This document shows positions 1 through 8,343 of a stretch of 49,380 bases of DNA, piece by piece (the first letter of the stretch is position 1; the number at the start of each line of letters is the position of its first letter). A model generated the notes under the pieces. It searched no databases and was not told the origin of the DNA. It saw only the letters and a list, made by a program, of their open reading frames with translations. This stretch comes from CAZETJ01 sp964514575 (lineage in GTDB: Bacteria; Patescibacteriota; Saccharimonadia; Saccharimonadales; UBA10212): assembly GCA_964514575.1 (NCBI GenBank), contig CAZETJ010000003.1:1-49380 (forward strand). The letters run 5' to 3'. The translations under genes and the position numbers were made by a program.

Positions 1-67
1 CGGCTAAGCCGCCTAACGGCTCAGCGATAATAGGTTTGTCCATTTCTGGCCTAGCAAGAGTTTCCAT
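1..67 (-). CDS. 5' end of an unidentified protein gene, cut by the window edge
   Basis: A minus-strand reading frame opens with ATG at 65-67 and stays open for 22 codons to the window edge, giving METLARPEMDKPIIAEPLGG and onward. A second in-frame ATG (MDKPII...) is the alternative start. It has one of the best promoters in the window: TTTACA at 99-104, a 17-nt spacer, and TATAAT at 76-81 with an upstream TG (extended -10). Only 8 nt separate the -10 box from the ATG, so the mRNA is probably leaderless. Too little protein is visible to name a family. Confidence 0.55.
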   Translation of the reverse strand, partial: METLARPEMDKPIIAEPLGGLA

Positions 68-75
68 TTACCTAT

Positions 76-104
76 ATTATATCAGATTGACTAATATTTG
101 TAAA
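76..104 (-). promoter_or_regulatory. Promoter of the edge gene (TTTACA-17-TATAAT)
   Basis: On the minus strand TTTACA (104-99) and TATAAT (81-76) are 17 nt apart, with TG one base before the -10 box (TGATATAAT). The -35 box sits in the last codons of the upstream methyltransferase gene. The predicted transcription start is within about 2 nt of the ATG at 67. Confidence 0.6.
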
Positions 105-585
105 GAAAGAGGGCGCCGTGTTTTTTGATGGGCTTTTTGCCGGGGATTTGGAAGGCGTGGCTAACCACTTTGGTTCCCGGTCTTAGATTTTCTGCGAATT
201 TGTCGCTTAAACGTTGCATAAAATGGCCTATCAGGAAGACAAAAACACCGTCGGCCTCAGATAAATCGGCCAGCCAGAAATTTAGCATGCGCACTTTGAC
301 CAACCGCCGGTAGCGCAGCGTGCCGACCCAACTAATTAGCGCCATGAATGGGTTAAGTTCGTAACCAACGGCTTTTATACCGCGTCGAGCCGCCGCCCGC
401 AGTAAGCGGCCGTCACCGCAGCCCAGGTCATAAATTACCTGCCCCGGCTGCAGATCGATTAAATCTAGGCTAGCTTCAACTTCCTTGGAAAGCGTCGGGA
501 AGTACGGCGCCCCGTAAATCAGGACCGCGCCATAAGCCAGTATCAGTGCCAGCCCAACCGCCCAAACTACCCAAAAGATAATCAT
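91..585 (-). CDS. Membrane-anchored class I SAM-dependent methyltransferase
   Basis: 164 residues. Residues about 3-24 form a hydrophobic helix, so the enzyme is probably tethered to the cytoplasmic membrane. The catalytic part is a short Rossmann methyltransferase: motif I is DLGCGDGR at residues 53-60, and the acidic residue that normally contacts the SAM ribose is E76 (VGYELNP). The substrate cannot be told from sequence. The start ATG shares its A with the TAA stop of the upstream LPG-synthase-like gene (TAATG at 589-583), so translation is coupled and the product may act on the same lipid or membrane pathway. The upstream gene has the promoter; none is visible directly before this gene. 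Confidence 0.75.
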   Translation of the reverse strand: MIIFWVVWAVGLALILAYGAVLIYGAPYFPTLSKEVEASLDLIDLQPGQVIYDLGCGDGRLLRAAARRGIKAVGYELNPFMALISWVGTLRYRRLVKVRMLNFWLADLSEADGVFVFLIGHFMQRLSDKFAENLRPGTKVVSHAFQIPGKKPIKKHGALFLYKY

Positions 586-1640
586 TATGCCAGCTTAGGC
601 GGAGCGAGACCACGCTTTAGCGATCGCTGGTAAAGCACGTAGCCGGGCGTCAGTTGAATGGTCATATTAATAACGCGGTACATGATTGTCACCGGGATCG
701 ACAAGTCCGCCGGAATGCCTGTAGCCACCAGCACTGCCGTCATCAGGCCCTCGTAAACGCCGATACCGGCGGGCAAGACGGATATCAAGCCGGCAAAATT
801 AGCCACGGCATAAGCCAGGATAACAGCGCCCAGATTAACTAAATGCCCAAAGGCGATATAAACAGAATAGAGCGCACCGATCTCCGTAATGTTAGCCAGC
901 GTCATATAGATGAACGGCATTTTAAGCTCCCGCCAGTTGGACTTTAGGATCTGGTAATTATCATGCAGCTCGTGGAAAGTCTTTTGGGCAGCTTCAATGT
1001 GAATCGCCTCTGGCACGGACGGGCGGAAAAGATGGACGATCCAGTTAAGGGCTTTGGCAACAACCGTCAAAGAAGTGTTTATACGGTTGCGGTCTTCTAT
1101 GACGTATATCGCCACCAGTGTACCGGTGACCAATAATGTAATCAGAGAAGTAGCCACCACCATAACCAGATTGTTGACGTGGCCGCGAGCCGCCAGCAGC
1201 AGCAGCCCGATAATCAGCAGCGGCTGGAAACTCAGATACAGCAAGAATAGCTTAACCACTTGGCCCAACGTCGCTTTAGCGCCGCTAACGTGCTCTTTGC
1301 GCATCCGGACAGTAAAATAGCTAATCCCCGAAACGCCGCCACTTGGCAAAATGTGGTTCACAAAATTAAGTTCCAAGTTGAGCCTATACATTGCCCAGTA
1401 GCCTACTTTTTCGCCCAAGGTTTTGAAGACCGACATGTAGAAACGGGCATAGGCGTCGTAGTTAACAAATTCGAATGGGATCATTAAAAGTAGTGCCAGC
1501 GTGTTGACTTTACCGAGGTTTTTAATGACTTGGGCGATGTCTTTGCGAAGAGTGTAAATCAGCACGGCAAGGGCGACCAACGTGGACGTCGTTAGGATAA
1601 CGCGCCAATTTAAGCCCTTTTTTAGGTCTGAAGTCTCCAT
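585..1640 (-). CDS. Lysylphosphatidylglycerol synthase transmembrane-region protein (UPF0104/AglD-like)
   Basis: 351 residues with about seven or eight hydrophobic segments. It matches the MprF N-terminal or AglD-type membrane domain, including the family-typical NHILPSGGVSG segment (about residues 95-105) and VLPAGIGVYEG (about residues 290-300). It has no C-terminal aminoacyl transferase domain, so it is not a full MprF. In known relatives this domain flips or positions a lipid or lipid-linked sugar. The methyltransferase follows in an overlapping reading frame. A -10 box (TATAAT at about 1658-1663, minus strand) lies in the short spacer shared with the divergent THUMP methyltransferase gene. 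Confidence 0.75.
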   Translation of the reverse strand: METSDLKKGLNWRVILTTSTLVALAVLIYTLRKDIAQVIKNLGKVNTLALLLMIPFEFVNYDAYARFYMSVFKTLGEKVGYWAMYRLNLELNFVNHILPSGGVSGISYFTVRMRKEHVSGAKATLGQVVKLFLLYLSFQPLLIIGLLLLAARGHVNNLVMVVATSLITLLVTGTLVAIYVIEDRNRINTSLTVVAKALNWIVHLFRPSVPEAIHIEAAQKTFHELHDNYQILKSNWRELKMPFIYMTLANITEIGALYSVYIAFGHLVNLGAVILAYAVANFAGLISVLPAGIGVYEGLMTAVLVATGIPADLSIPVTIMYRVINMTIQLTPGYVLYQRSLKRGLAPPKLA

Positions 1641-1675
1641 AGAATAATCTTCCCAGGTATTATATCTTAAGGTTA

Positions 1676-2860
1676 GTGATAAGATATAAAACTTTATGTA
1701 TTTTGGGGCGCCAGCCAGCCCTCGGCGTAGCCGAGTTGGAGAGCTTGTACGGTGCAGATAACTTGGAGCCAGCCGACGGCGGAGCCTTGCTGGACGTAGC
1801 CGCAGCGGATATAAACTTCGAGCATTTGGGCGGCGTCATTAAGACGGCCAGAATCTTGACCACCCTGCCCTCAACCGATTGGCCATCGGCATTAAACTAT
1901 CTGAAAAAGGCTATTCCGGAGCAACTGGTCCACGTCGAAGGCAAACTGACTCTCGGCTTAAGCGTTTATGGCGTGGCCGTGACACTGGACCAACTTAACA
2001 AGGACGCTTTGGCGCTCAAAAAGGTTGTTAAATCTACGGGGAAACCAGCCCGGATCGTACCGAATAAAACTTTAACCCTGAACAGCGCACAGGTCTTGCA
2101 CAACAAGCTTACGCACCGCGGCGGCTGGGAACTGATCTTGTTCAAGCACGGCGAGAAAACGATCGTGGCCCAGACGCTGTTCGTACAAGACATCGAGGCT
2201 TACGGAGCTCGAGACCAGGCCCGTCCCAAGCGCGACGCCCGAGTCGGGATGCTACCGCCTAAACTGGCTCAAATCATCGTAAACTTAGCCGTTGGTCAGC
2301 CCGACGGCGACAAACCGATGCGAGTGCTTGACCCCTTTTGCGGCACCGGCGTGATATTACAAGAAGCCGCGCTAATGGGTTACCACGCCTTGGGCACAGA
2401 TAATGACCCGAGAATGGTCGACTACGCGAAGCAAAACCTTAAATGGCTATTTGATAAGCACCCTGGGCTGGAGACACAGGTTGCTATTGAGCTGGCAGAC
2501 GCCACCAGCTACCACTGGCCGCGTTTTAGCGTGGTAGCCAGCGAAACGTATCTTGGCCGGCCCCTCAGCACTCTGCCGCCTCGGGATAAGCTCCAGGGGA
2601 TAATTAACGACACCAATACTGTTCTTAGAAAATTCCTGCGCAATCTGGCGCCACAGCTAAAAACCGGCCAGAGACTCGTCCTGGCGGTCCCTGCTTGGCG
2701 CTCAAGCAGCAGCCAGCTAATTGAACTACCGCTTATTGACCAATTAACAGATATGGGGTATGCTTATTTGGACTTAAAACACGTGCGGCGAAACCAGCTT
2801 ATCTACTATCGAGAAGATCAGGTCGTCGCCCGGCAACTTTTAAGATTAACTAAGGCGTAA
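1676..2860 (+). CDS. THUMP-domain RNA methyltransferase, Trm11/TrmG10-like, with altered catalytic motif
   Basis: 394 residues from a GTG start. The N-terminal 170 residues have the RNA-binding organisation of ferredoxin-like plus THUMP domains. Residues about 185-360 are a Rossmann methyltransferase with motif I DPFCGTGVILQEA beginning at D219. In m2G tRNA methyltransferases of this group the exocyclic amine is held by a D/N-P-P-Y motif. Here the corresponding strand reads ASETYLG (S289-G294), so only the Tyr of that motif remains. It may methylate a different atom or RNA, or be less active. A short AAGG lies 4 nt before the GTG. rpmA follows after 15 nt, so the two are probably co-transcribed. 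Confidence 0.7.
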   Translation: MIRYKTLCILGRQPALGVAELESLYGADNLEPADGGALLDVAAADINFEHLGGVIKTARILTTLPSTDWPSALNYLKKAIPEQLVHVEGKLTLGLSVYGVAVTLDQLNKDALALKKVVKSTGKPARIVPNKTLTLNSAQVLHNKLTHRGGWELILFKHGEKTIVAQTLFVQDIEAYGARDQARPKRDARVGMLPPKLAQIIVNLAVGQPDGDKPMRVLDPFCGTGVILQEAALMGYHALGTDNDPRMVDYAKQNLKWLFDKHPGLETQVAIELADATSYHWPRFSVVASETYLGRPLSTLPPRDKLQGIINDTNTVLRKFLRNLAPQLKTGQRLVLAVPAWRSSSSQLIELPLIDQLTDMGYAYLDLKHVRRNQLIYYREDQVVARQLLRLTKA

Positions 2861-2875
2861 AGAAGTATAACTTAA

Positions 2876-3148
2876 ATGGCACATGTCAAAGCAGGCGGCA
2901 CCAGTAAAAATACCAAGGATAGTCCGGGTCAACGGCTCGGCCTTAAGGCGTTTGGTGGCCAAAAAGTCAAGATCGGCGATGTGCTCGTCCGGCAGGTCGG
3001 CCAGACCAAGCGTTCTGGGCCTGGTACGTTTATGAGTCGCGATTTTACAATCCACGCCAAGAAAGACGGCACCGTTAATTTTAAGCAGCGCCGAGTCAAG
3101 ACCTTCTCCGGCCGTAGTGTTCCCCGCACTGAAGTTATAGTCGAATAA
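2876..3148 (+). CDS. rpmA: 50S ribosomal protein L27
   Basis: 90 residues, clear L27: MAHVKAGGTSKNTKDS at the N-terminus, then QRLGLKAFGGQKVKIG and GDVLVRQ(V)GQ. Its N-terminal tail reaches towards the peptidyl transferase centre. The protein begins directly with MAH, with no cleavable N-terminal extension of the Firmicutes type. L27 normally sits next to rplU (L21); here rplU is 39 kb away on the other strand, and rpmA instead follows the THUMP methyltransferase. It converges on pyrG, with a 30-nt spacer between the stops. Confidence 0.97.
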   Translation: MAHVKAGGTSKNTKDSPGQRLGLKAFGGQKVKIGDVLVRQVGQTKRSGPGTFMSRDFTIHAKKDGTVNFKQRRVKTFSGRSVPRTEVIVE

Positions 3149-3149
3149 A

Positions 3150-3166
3150 AAATTTATTCTAAATTT
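3150..3166. terminator. AT-rich inverted repeat between convergent rpmA and pyrG
   Basis: AAATTTA (3150-3156) and TAAATTT (3160-3166) pair over a 3-nt loop, directly after the rpmA stop and before the pyrG stop. A bidirectional terminator is plausible, but the stem is all A/T and would be weak. Confidence 0.3.
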
Positions 3167-3178
3167 AGCCGTTCTGCG

Positions 3179-4789
3179 TTAGCTAGCCAGGACGGCTTTT
3201 ATTAAGCCGACGAATAGCGGGTGCGGGCGATCTGGACGCGAGCGGAACTCTGGATGAGCTTGGGTGGCCAGGAAGTAAGGATGGTCAATGGCCTCTATCA
3301 TTTCGACTAGCCCGCCATCAGGGCTTAGCCCGCTGATTTTAAGCCCCCACTTCTCGTATTGGTCGCGGTAATCATTGTTGGCTTCATAGCGATGGCGATG
3401 GCGCTCGACAATTTGCTCCGCACCATAGCTTTTACGAGACTTAGTGCCACGGACTAACAAGCACGGATAATCGCCCAGGCGCATGGTCCCACCGGTGTTC
3501 TCTTTGCCAACTTGGTCAGCCATAGTAGACACCACCGGGTATTTGGTATGACTGTTAAACTCTGTCGAGTTGGCGCCTCCCAGGCCGGCTTTACGGGCGG
3601 CCGATATCAGGGCAACTTGCAGGCCAAGGCACAGACCCAGATACGGCACCTTTTTATCCAGAGCGTATCCCGCCGCCAGGATTTTGCCCTCTATGCCGCG
3701 CGGCCCAAAGCCACCCAGGCCGACCATGCCGTCCAGAGTCGGCAGAATTGCCTGCTCTTTTTTGTCCTTGTTGAGCGCCTCGGCTTTAACCCAAACAATC
3801 TCTACTCGAACATCTTGCGCCCAACCGGCCGCCTGCAGAGCCTCAAACACCGATATATAGGTGTCCTGGTTGGCGGTATATTTAGCGATTACGCCTATAC
3901 GAACCGTCTTTTTGTAAGAAGCTAGCGCGCTATCAACCATCTTCCGCCAGCTGTTCAGATCAGCTTTGCCGGCTCTGAGGCCCAGCCGCTCAGCGATGAC
4001 CTCGGCGATTCCGGCGTCTTCTAGAGTCAGAGGTACCTGATAAATACTCTCGGCGTTTGGTAGTAAGATAACCGCTTTCTCGTCTACCCCTGTGAACATT
4101 GATAATTTTGGAAGGACTGAACGCGGCGGTTTGACTTCGCTTCTGGCAATCAAAACGTCCGGAACGACGCCCAAGCCGCGCAACTCGCGAACAGCATTCT
4201 GGGCTGGTTTGGTCTTAAATTCGGCGCTAGCGCCGAGATACGGAATATAAACGACGTGTACGAATAAGCAATTCTCCGGGCCGACTTTATGTGAAAATTC
4301 ACGTATGGCTTCGATAAAGCTTAGCGACTCATAATCCCCGACCGTCCCACCGACTTCAACGATATGTACGTCCATGCCGTTGCCGCAATCCAGAATCTTA
4401 GCCTGAATATGGTTGGTCACGTGCGGGATGATTTGCACCGTCTTGCCCAGATACTTGCCACTGCGCTCGGCCTCAATAACCTCGCTAAAAATGCGCCCAG
4501 ACATCAGCGAGCTATCGGTGGTCAGCTCGATATCTAAAAACCGTTCGTAGTGTCCTAGGTCTAGGTCAGTCTCCGCGCCATCACAGGTCACAAAACACTC
4601 GCCGTGCTCCGCTGGATTGAGCGTCCCGGCATCTGTATTCAGATAGGGGTCGCACTTTTGGATGTTTATTTTGAAACCGCGAGATTTTAGGATGGTTCCG
4701 ATTGAAGCGGCAGTAATACCTTTCCCAACACCGGATAGAACACCCCCGGTCACGAATATATATTTAGTCTGTGTTTTTGGTGCCGGCAC
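3179..4789 (-). CDS. pyrG: CTP synthase
   Basis: About 536 residues (E. coli 545). It makes CTP from UTP, ATP and glutamine. The N-terminal amidoligase domain has YIFVTGGVLSGVGKG with the ATP-binding loop. The C-terminal class I glutamine amidotransferase domain has the nucleophile Cys in LGLCLGLQ (about residue 387) and HPEF near the C-terminus. I prefer GTG at 4789 because GGAGG lies 6 nt upstream; a TTG at 4792 is only 3 nt from it. Promoter TTGCCC-17-TACAAT lies at 4813-4841. No other pyrimidine gene is in the window, and pyrH is absent from the rpsB-frr cluster where it usually sits. Confidence 0.96.
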   Translation of the reverse strand: MPAPKTQTKYIFVTGGVLSGVGKGITAASIGTILKSRGFKINIQKCDPYLNTDAGTLNPAEHGECFVTCDGAETDLDLGHYERFLDIELTTDSSLMSGRIFSEVIEAERSGKYLGKTVQIIPHVTNHIQAKILDCGNGMDVHIVEVGGTVGDYESLSFIEAIREFSHKVGPENCLFVHVVYIPYLGASAEFKTKPAQNAVRELRGLGVVPDVLIARSEVKPPRSVLPKLSMFTGVDEKAVILLPNAESIYQVPLTLEDAGIAEVIAERLGLRAGKADLNSWRKMVDSALASYKKTVRIGVIAKYTANQDTYISVFEALQAAGWAQDVRVEIVWVKAEALNKDKKEQAILPTLDGMVGLGGFGPRGIEGKILAAGYALDKKVPYLGLCLGLQVALISAARKAGLGGANSTEFNSHTKYPVVSTMADQVGKENTGGTMRLGDYPCLLVRGTKSRKSYGAEQIVERHRHRYEANNDYRDQYEKWGLKISGLSPDGGLVEMIEAIDHPYFLATQAHPEFRSRPDRPHPLFVGLIKAVLAS

Positions 4790-4812
4790 CAATCGCCTCC
4801 ATAGCTAGTCCG

Positions 4813-4841
4813 ATTGTAGCCCAAGGCTCGCACCGGGGCAA
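4813..4841 (-). promoter_or_regulatory. pyrG promoter (TTGCCC-17-TACAAT)
   Basis: On the minus strand TTGCCC (4841-4836) and TACAAT (4818-4813) are separated by 17 nt, just downstream of the ctpA stop. The predicted leader of about 18 nt carries GGAGG before the GTG start, so this is a conventional Shine-Dalgarno leader. Confidence 0.5.
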
Positions 4842-4843
4842 GC

Positions 4844-6067
4844 TCACTGTATCTTTGACTGGACTAAGGAGTAGGCTTCGTCTTTCTGTGGGTCTTGGCT
4901 GGCTTTAGCCTGATCGGCTGTTGGATCAGCTACCTTAATGTCCGGCGTTATGCCCTGTTTATCGATGTTTTTACCGGCCGGCGTATACCAGCGGGCAATA
5001 GTCACTTTTAGCTCGCTGCCATCCGGCAAACTTTCGACCTGCTGGACGCTGCCCTTGCCGAAACTCTTATCGCCCACCAAGGTAGCGATGCCATTGTCGC
5101 GCAGCGCGCCGGCGGTAATTTCGCTGGCGCTGGCGCTACCGCCGTTGATTAAAACAACCGTCGGCAAGCCCGCTAAGACGTTACCGCCAGCGGCATATTC
5201 GGTACCCACTATAGTGCTGCCTCGGCGCTCTGATACGACCGTTGACCCCTGTTTTAGCCATAGGCTAGAGACATTGACGGCAGCCGACAAATAGCCGCCC
5301 GGGTCATTACGCAGATCGAGCACGACACCTTTAACCCCTTTGGATTTAAACTCTTTGGCTGCTGTTTGAGCCAGGCTCGACGTGTCGCTGGTGAACTGGC
5401 TAATATCGAGGTAGCCGATGGCGCCATCCTCGTGCCATTGAACGCTTGGCAGAGTGATTTTCTGGCGCGTAATCGATATATCAAAAGCGGCGGCGGCGCC
5501 CCGCACAATTGTCAGCGTGACTTTAGTTCCCGGAATACCGCGAATTTTGGAGACTGCCTCATCAACGCTCATACCGCTGGTTGACGTACCATTAATAGCG
5601 CTAACGATGTCCTTGGGCTTAAGTCCAGCTTTGTCGGCTGGGTAGCCAGAAAGCGGCGAAACGATAACAATATTCCCGCTGTCATCAGTCCCAAGTTCGG
5701 CGCCGATACCGGTAATCGAGCCGGCTAGTTCGTTATTGAAATCTTTGGCTTGGGAAGGGTTAAAAAACTCCGTATAAGGATCGCCGGCAGCGTTAACCAG
5801 ACCGGTTTTGGCGCCATTTATCAGATCGGTTTGGTTCAAATTGCCGTCAAAATCCTTTTTGAGCAAGTTATAAACTTGATCGACAGAGCTGTAGTCGAGA
5901 GCCTCTGAGCCGCTGAGGTGAGACTTGGGATTATCGCGGCCGACAACGACGCCGGCGCCAAAAATCAGTGCCACGGCCACCATGGTTAGACCGATTTTCT
6001 TCAATGGCCAGGTTCGACGATGCCGTCTGGGATGCCCGTGCGTAGGAGTATCAGCCCGCTCTTCCAA
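4844..6067 (-). CDS. C-terminal processing peptidase, S41 family (CtpA-type, membrane-anchored)
   Basis: About 407 residues. A basic, His/Arg-rich cytosolic N-terminus precedes one membrane helix (residues about 24-44), so the protease faces outward. Next come a PDZ domain (about 90-180, with GIGAEL and SPLSGYPADKAGLKPKD) and the S41 catalytic domain. The Ser/Lys dyad lies in GGSASASEITAG (about residue 312) and SFGKGSVQ (about residue 337). CtpA/Prc enzymes trim secreted and wall proteins, including peptidoglycan hydrolases or their adaptors. The upstream neighbour is the secreted CHAP hydrolase, a plausible client. I choose TTG at 6067 because GGAGG lies 5 nt upstream; the longer reading frame opens at a TTG at 6079. 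An extended -10 (TGATATAAT, 6101-6109) is the likely promoter. Confidence 0.88.
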   Translation of the reverse strand: MEERADTPTHGHPRRHRRTWPLKKIGLTMVAVALIFGAGVVVGRDNPKSHLSGSEALDYSSVDQVYNLLKKDFDGNLNQTDLINGAKTGLVNAAGDPYTEFFNPSQAKDFNNELAGSITGIGAELGTDDSGNIVIVSPLSGYPADKAGLKPKDIVSAINGTSTSGMSVDEAVSKIRGIPGTKVTLTIVRGAAAAFDISITRQKITLPSVQWHEDGAIGYLDISQFTSDTSSLAQTAAKEFKSKGVKGVVLDLRNDPGGYLSAAVNVSSLWLKQGSTVVSERRGSTIVGTEYAAGGNVLAGLPTVVLINGGSASASEITAGALRDNGIATLVGDKSFGKGSVQQVESLPDGSELKVTIARWYTPAGKNIDKQGITPDIKVADPTADQAKASQDPQKDEAYSLVQSKIQ

Positions 6068-6100
6068 CTCACCCTCCAAGGTTTTAAATACGTTCGCTTA

Positions 6101-6109
6101 ATTATATCA
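6101..6109 (-). promoter_or_regulatory. ctpA extended -10 promoter
   Basis: TGATATAAT reads on the minus strand from 6109 to 6101, giving a leader of about 27 nt with GGAGG at 6073-6077. No good -35 box is visible, as is usual for extended -10 promoters. Confidence 0.45.
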
Positions 6110-6117
6110 TCGGGACT

Positions 6118-7281
6118 TTACTGCCACTGGGAAAAATGCAGGAAGTACAGCCCAGCGCTGGAGCGCCAACCCTCACTGTAGTTACCCCGCAGATCAGCAT
6201 TATACTGTTGAACGTAGATCTGGTTGCCGCTGACCGCCCCGACATACATGGCGTGGCCGACGTCTCCGCTGATACCGCTGGCTGGACGAATAGCAATATC
6301 GCCCGATTGCGGGCTCTGGTCAACAGGTATGCCGTAGCTCTCGGCGTCGTCTATCCATTGGTTAGCGTTGCCGACACCGCCCCAGTTGGGCATATCGTGG
6401 GCTATCTCGCCACTGATATATTCTTCGTGAACCATCCAGGCAGTATAGCTAACGCACTCTCGGTTAAACATACCCCAGTTGTCGATTGTGTTGTCTTGGC
6501 CATAATTGCATCCCCAGGTACTGCCCCAGAGGCCAGGGCCGGCGCTGGCCGGATAACCGCCGCCGCAACTGCCGCTGTAAGTAAAGTTCGAGCCAACAGG
6601 CGTGTTTAGGGCTACGATTTGAGCGCGCAACTGGTTGATAGCCGACTTGTTAGAGGCCAGTTGGGAGTTGAACTGACTTTGTTGGTCCTCGTTAAGCGAC
6701 AACAGGCGGCTTTGTTCTGACTCGGTGGCTGCCAACTGGTTCTGCTGGCCGATTAAAGCTGTGTGTAGTTGAGCCAGTTGCACCTTTAGGGCGCTAATTT
6801 TATCAACACTAGCTTTAACTTTATTCTGAACCGTATTACGGTACTGCTGCCTATTGACGTAGGTGCTCAAATTATTACTACTGGCCAAAATTTCTAGCGT
6901 ACTGATATCGCCTTCTAGGTACATGGCCTTGATATTCTCGCCTAGCGTCTTCTTCTGTTGATCGAGCTGCTGCTGGGTCTGTACTTGCTGGGCTTCGTTG
7001 GTACTAATCTGCTGCTGCAAACCACTAATCTGCGCCTGAAGAGCATCGATGGTGGCCTCGTAGCTACCGGCCTGCACTTCCAGCGCATTCAGGGATGCCT
7101 GTGTCTGATTGTTTTGGTTACTAAGGTTGTTGATCTGCGCTTGGCAGTCAGCCACAGAGCTACAATTAGCCGCGAATACGCCGAAACCGTGCGTCGGCAA
7201 AGAGGCTATAAATAGAACAGCCGCCGGCAGGACAAATGCAAGCTTAATCTTATTTCTTAACCGTACTTTTTGTTTTAGCAT
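6118..7281 (-). CDS. Secreted coiled-coil CHAP-domain peptidoglycan hydrolase (PcsB/CwlO-like organisation)
   Basis: About 387 residues. Residues 1-40 are a signal peptide or anchor with a basic N-region, a hydrophobic core and a break near FAANC. Residues about 42-235 are a long Gln/Asn/Leu-rich coiled coil in two helices, as in PcsB, CwlO and EnvC regulators. The C-terminus is a CHAP amidase/endopeptidase domain with the Cys in NRECVSYTAW (about residue 276) and the His in GHAMYV (about residue 343). ftsX and ftsE lie directly upstream on the same strand. FtsEX is the known ATP-driven activator of such hydrolases at the division site. ATG at 7281 is preferred over GTG at 7287. The start is 10 nt from a TACTAT -10 box and about 22 nt from GGAGG; see findings. 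Confidence 0.9.
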   Translation of the reverse strand: MLKQKVRLRNKIKLAFVLPAAVLFIASLPTHGFGVFAANCSSVADCQAQINNLSNQNNQTQASLNALEVQAGSYEATIDALQAQISGLQQQISTNEAQQVQTQQQLDQQKKTLGENIKAMYLEGDISTLEILASSNNLSTYVNRQQYRNTVQNKVKASVDKISALKVQLAQLHTALIGQQNQLAATESEQSRLLSLNEDQQSQFNSQLASNKSAINQLRAQIVALNTPVGSNFTYSGSCGGGYPASAGPGLWGSTWGCNYGQDNTIDNWGMFNRECVSYTAWMVHEEYISGEIAHDMPNWGGVGNANQWIDDAESYGIPVDQSPQSGDIAIRPASGISGDVGHAMYVGAVSGNQIYVQQYNADLRGNYSEGWRSSAGLYFLHFSQWQ

Positions 7282-7301
7282 TAACACTTTGATAGTAACA
7301 T
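7281..7301 (-). CDS. Possible six-codon leader ORF overlapping the CHAP gene start
   Basis: ATG at 7299-7301 opens a six-codon frame (MLLSKC) whose TAA shares its A with the CHAP-gene ATG at 7281. AGGAGGG lies just upstream, with GGAGG only 2 nt from the ATG. It could couple initiation, but the same DNA also forms a promoter, so the mRNA may start downstream of it. Low confidence. Confidence 0.2.
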   Translation of the reverse strand: MLLSKC

Positions 7302-7322
7302 ACCCTCCTCATCTGTTGTCAA
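7292..7322 (-). promoter_or_regulatory. CHAP hydrolase promoter (TTGACA-19-TACTAT, extended -10)
   Basis: On the minus strand a perfect TTGACA (7322-7317) is followed after 19 nt by TACTAT (7297-7292), preceded by TG one base away (TGTTACTAT). The predicted start lies about 4 nt before the ATG at 7281. This would let the hydrolase be expressed apart from ftsEX. Confidence 0.45.
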
Positions 7323-7401
7323 GCTGCTGCCCCGATGGCTAGGGCGTAGCAAAAACCTCCCAAGAGATGAAATTAATTAGATTAGAAATTCGAACTTTTT
7401 A

Positions 7402-8343
7402 TTATCTGTGGAATTTAAGATACCGTCTGGTCGCAACATAAGAGGAAACGGCACCAATTAGTATACCAACCAGGAGCTGTAGGGTCAAAATCTTGACGAG
7501 ATGAGAGGAGAAGAACTGGTCGGCGTATTTAATGTCTAGCAGGCCAAGCGTGCTGGCCTGCAGGGTGTGGCTGGCGACTTTAAAAATTCCCCAGCAAATT
7601 AGCAGCGAGACAGCCGCGGCTACGACACCGTAGGTCATAGTCTCGACCACGAACGGCCCTCGGATATAGGCTGTGCTAGCGCCCAACAGGCGCATGATAA
7701 CTAGCTCATCGCGACGGTTAAAGATTGCCATCCGGATGGTGTTAAAGATGATTAACATCGAAATTATCATAAATAGAATAATGCCTACGACGCCGGCTTG
7801 CTGGAAGAAGTGGGTCGCCCGGGTGATGTTATCTACAGCTTTGCGGCGGTCGCCGGAATCATTGCTCGGATCTGATTGTAGCGCCTGGATAGCTGGCCTG
7901 CTAATGTAGTCGCGAATCGGCTGGAGCTTGTCGGGATCTTTTGGTTTGATCGTTAAAGATGCTGGCAGCGGGTTATCGGTTTCCGAGATTGCCGCCAATA
8001 AGTCCGTGTTGGTAGAGTTAGCTGCTTCATAGTTTTTGAGCGCCTGGGACTTGGATATATAAGTGACTGATTGAACGTTATCGACCTTGTGGAGCTGGCT
8101 AATCAGTTGGCTGCGTTGGTCATCGGTGACGCTGTCTTTAAGATAAATCGACACATCTATATGGCTCGTCAGGCCGGAGATGGTATGGTTGAAAGTCGCG
8201 CTAGAGATAACCGCAAAAAGCAAAATGGTTAAGGTCGTTGCCATCATCGCGATAGCGGCAATAGCCAGCCAAATATTACGGCCAAAATTAATAAAGCCGC
8301 TTTTAAATATCCGCTCAATCGTTATATAGCGCTTGGAGTGCAT
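7402..8343 (-). CDS. ftsX: Cell-division ABC transporter permease FtsX
   Basis: 313 residues. The order is typical: a cytosolic N-terminus, a first membrane helix (about 23-45), an extracellular domain (about 46-185) that in relatives binds the peptidoglycan hydrolase, then three helices (about 186-208, 236-258, 285-305). The conserved MRLLGAS coupling segment is at about 218-224. Its ATG shares an A with the ftsE TAA (TAATG at 8345-8341), so the two subunits are translationally coupled. The CHAP hydrolase gene follows after about 120 nt. Confidence 0.93.
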   Translation of the reverse strand: MHSKRYITIERIFKSGFINFGRNIWLAIAAIAMMATTLTILLFAVISSATFNHTISGLTSHIDVSIYLKDSVTDDQRSQLISQLHKVDNVQSVTYISKSQALKNYEAANSTNTDLLAAISETDNPLPASLTIKPKDPDKLQPIRDYISRPAIQALQSDPSNDSGDRRKAVDNITRATHFFQQAGVVGIILFMIISMLIIFNTIRMAIFNRRDELVIMRLLGASTAYIRGPFVVETMTYGVVAAAVSLLICWGIFKVASHTLQASTLGLLDIKYADQFFSSHLVKILTLQLLVGILIGAVSSYVATRRYLKFHR

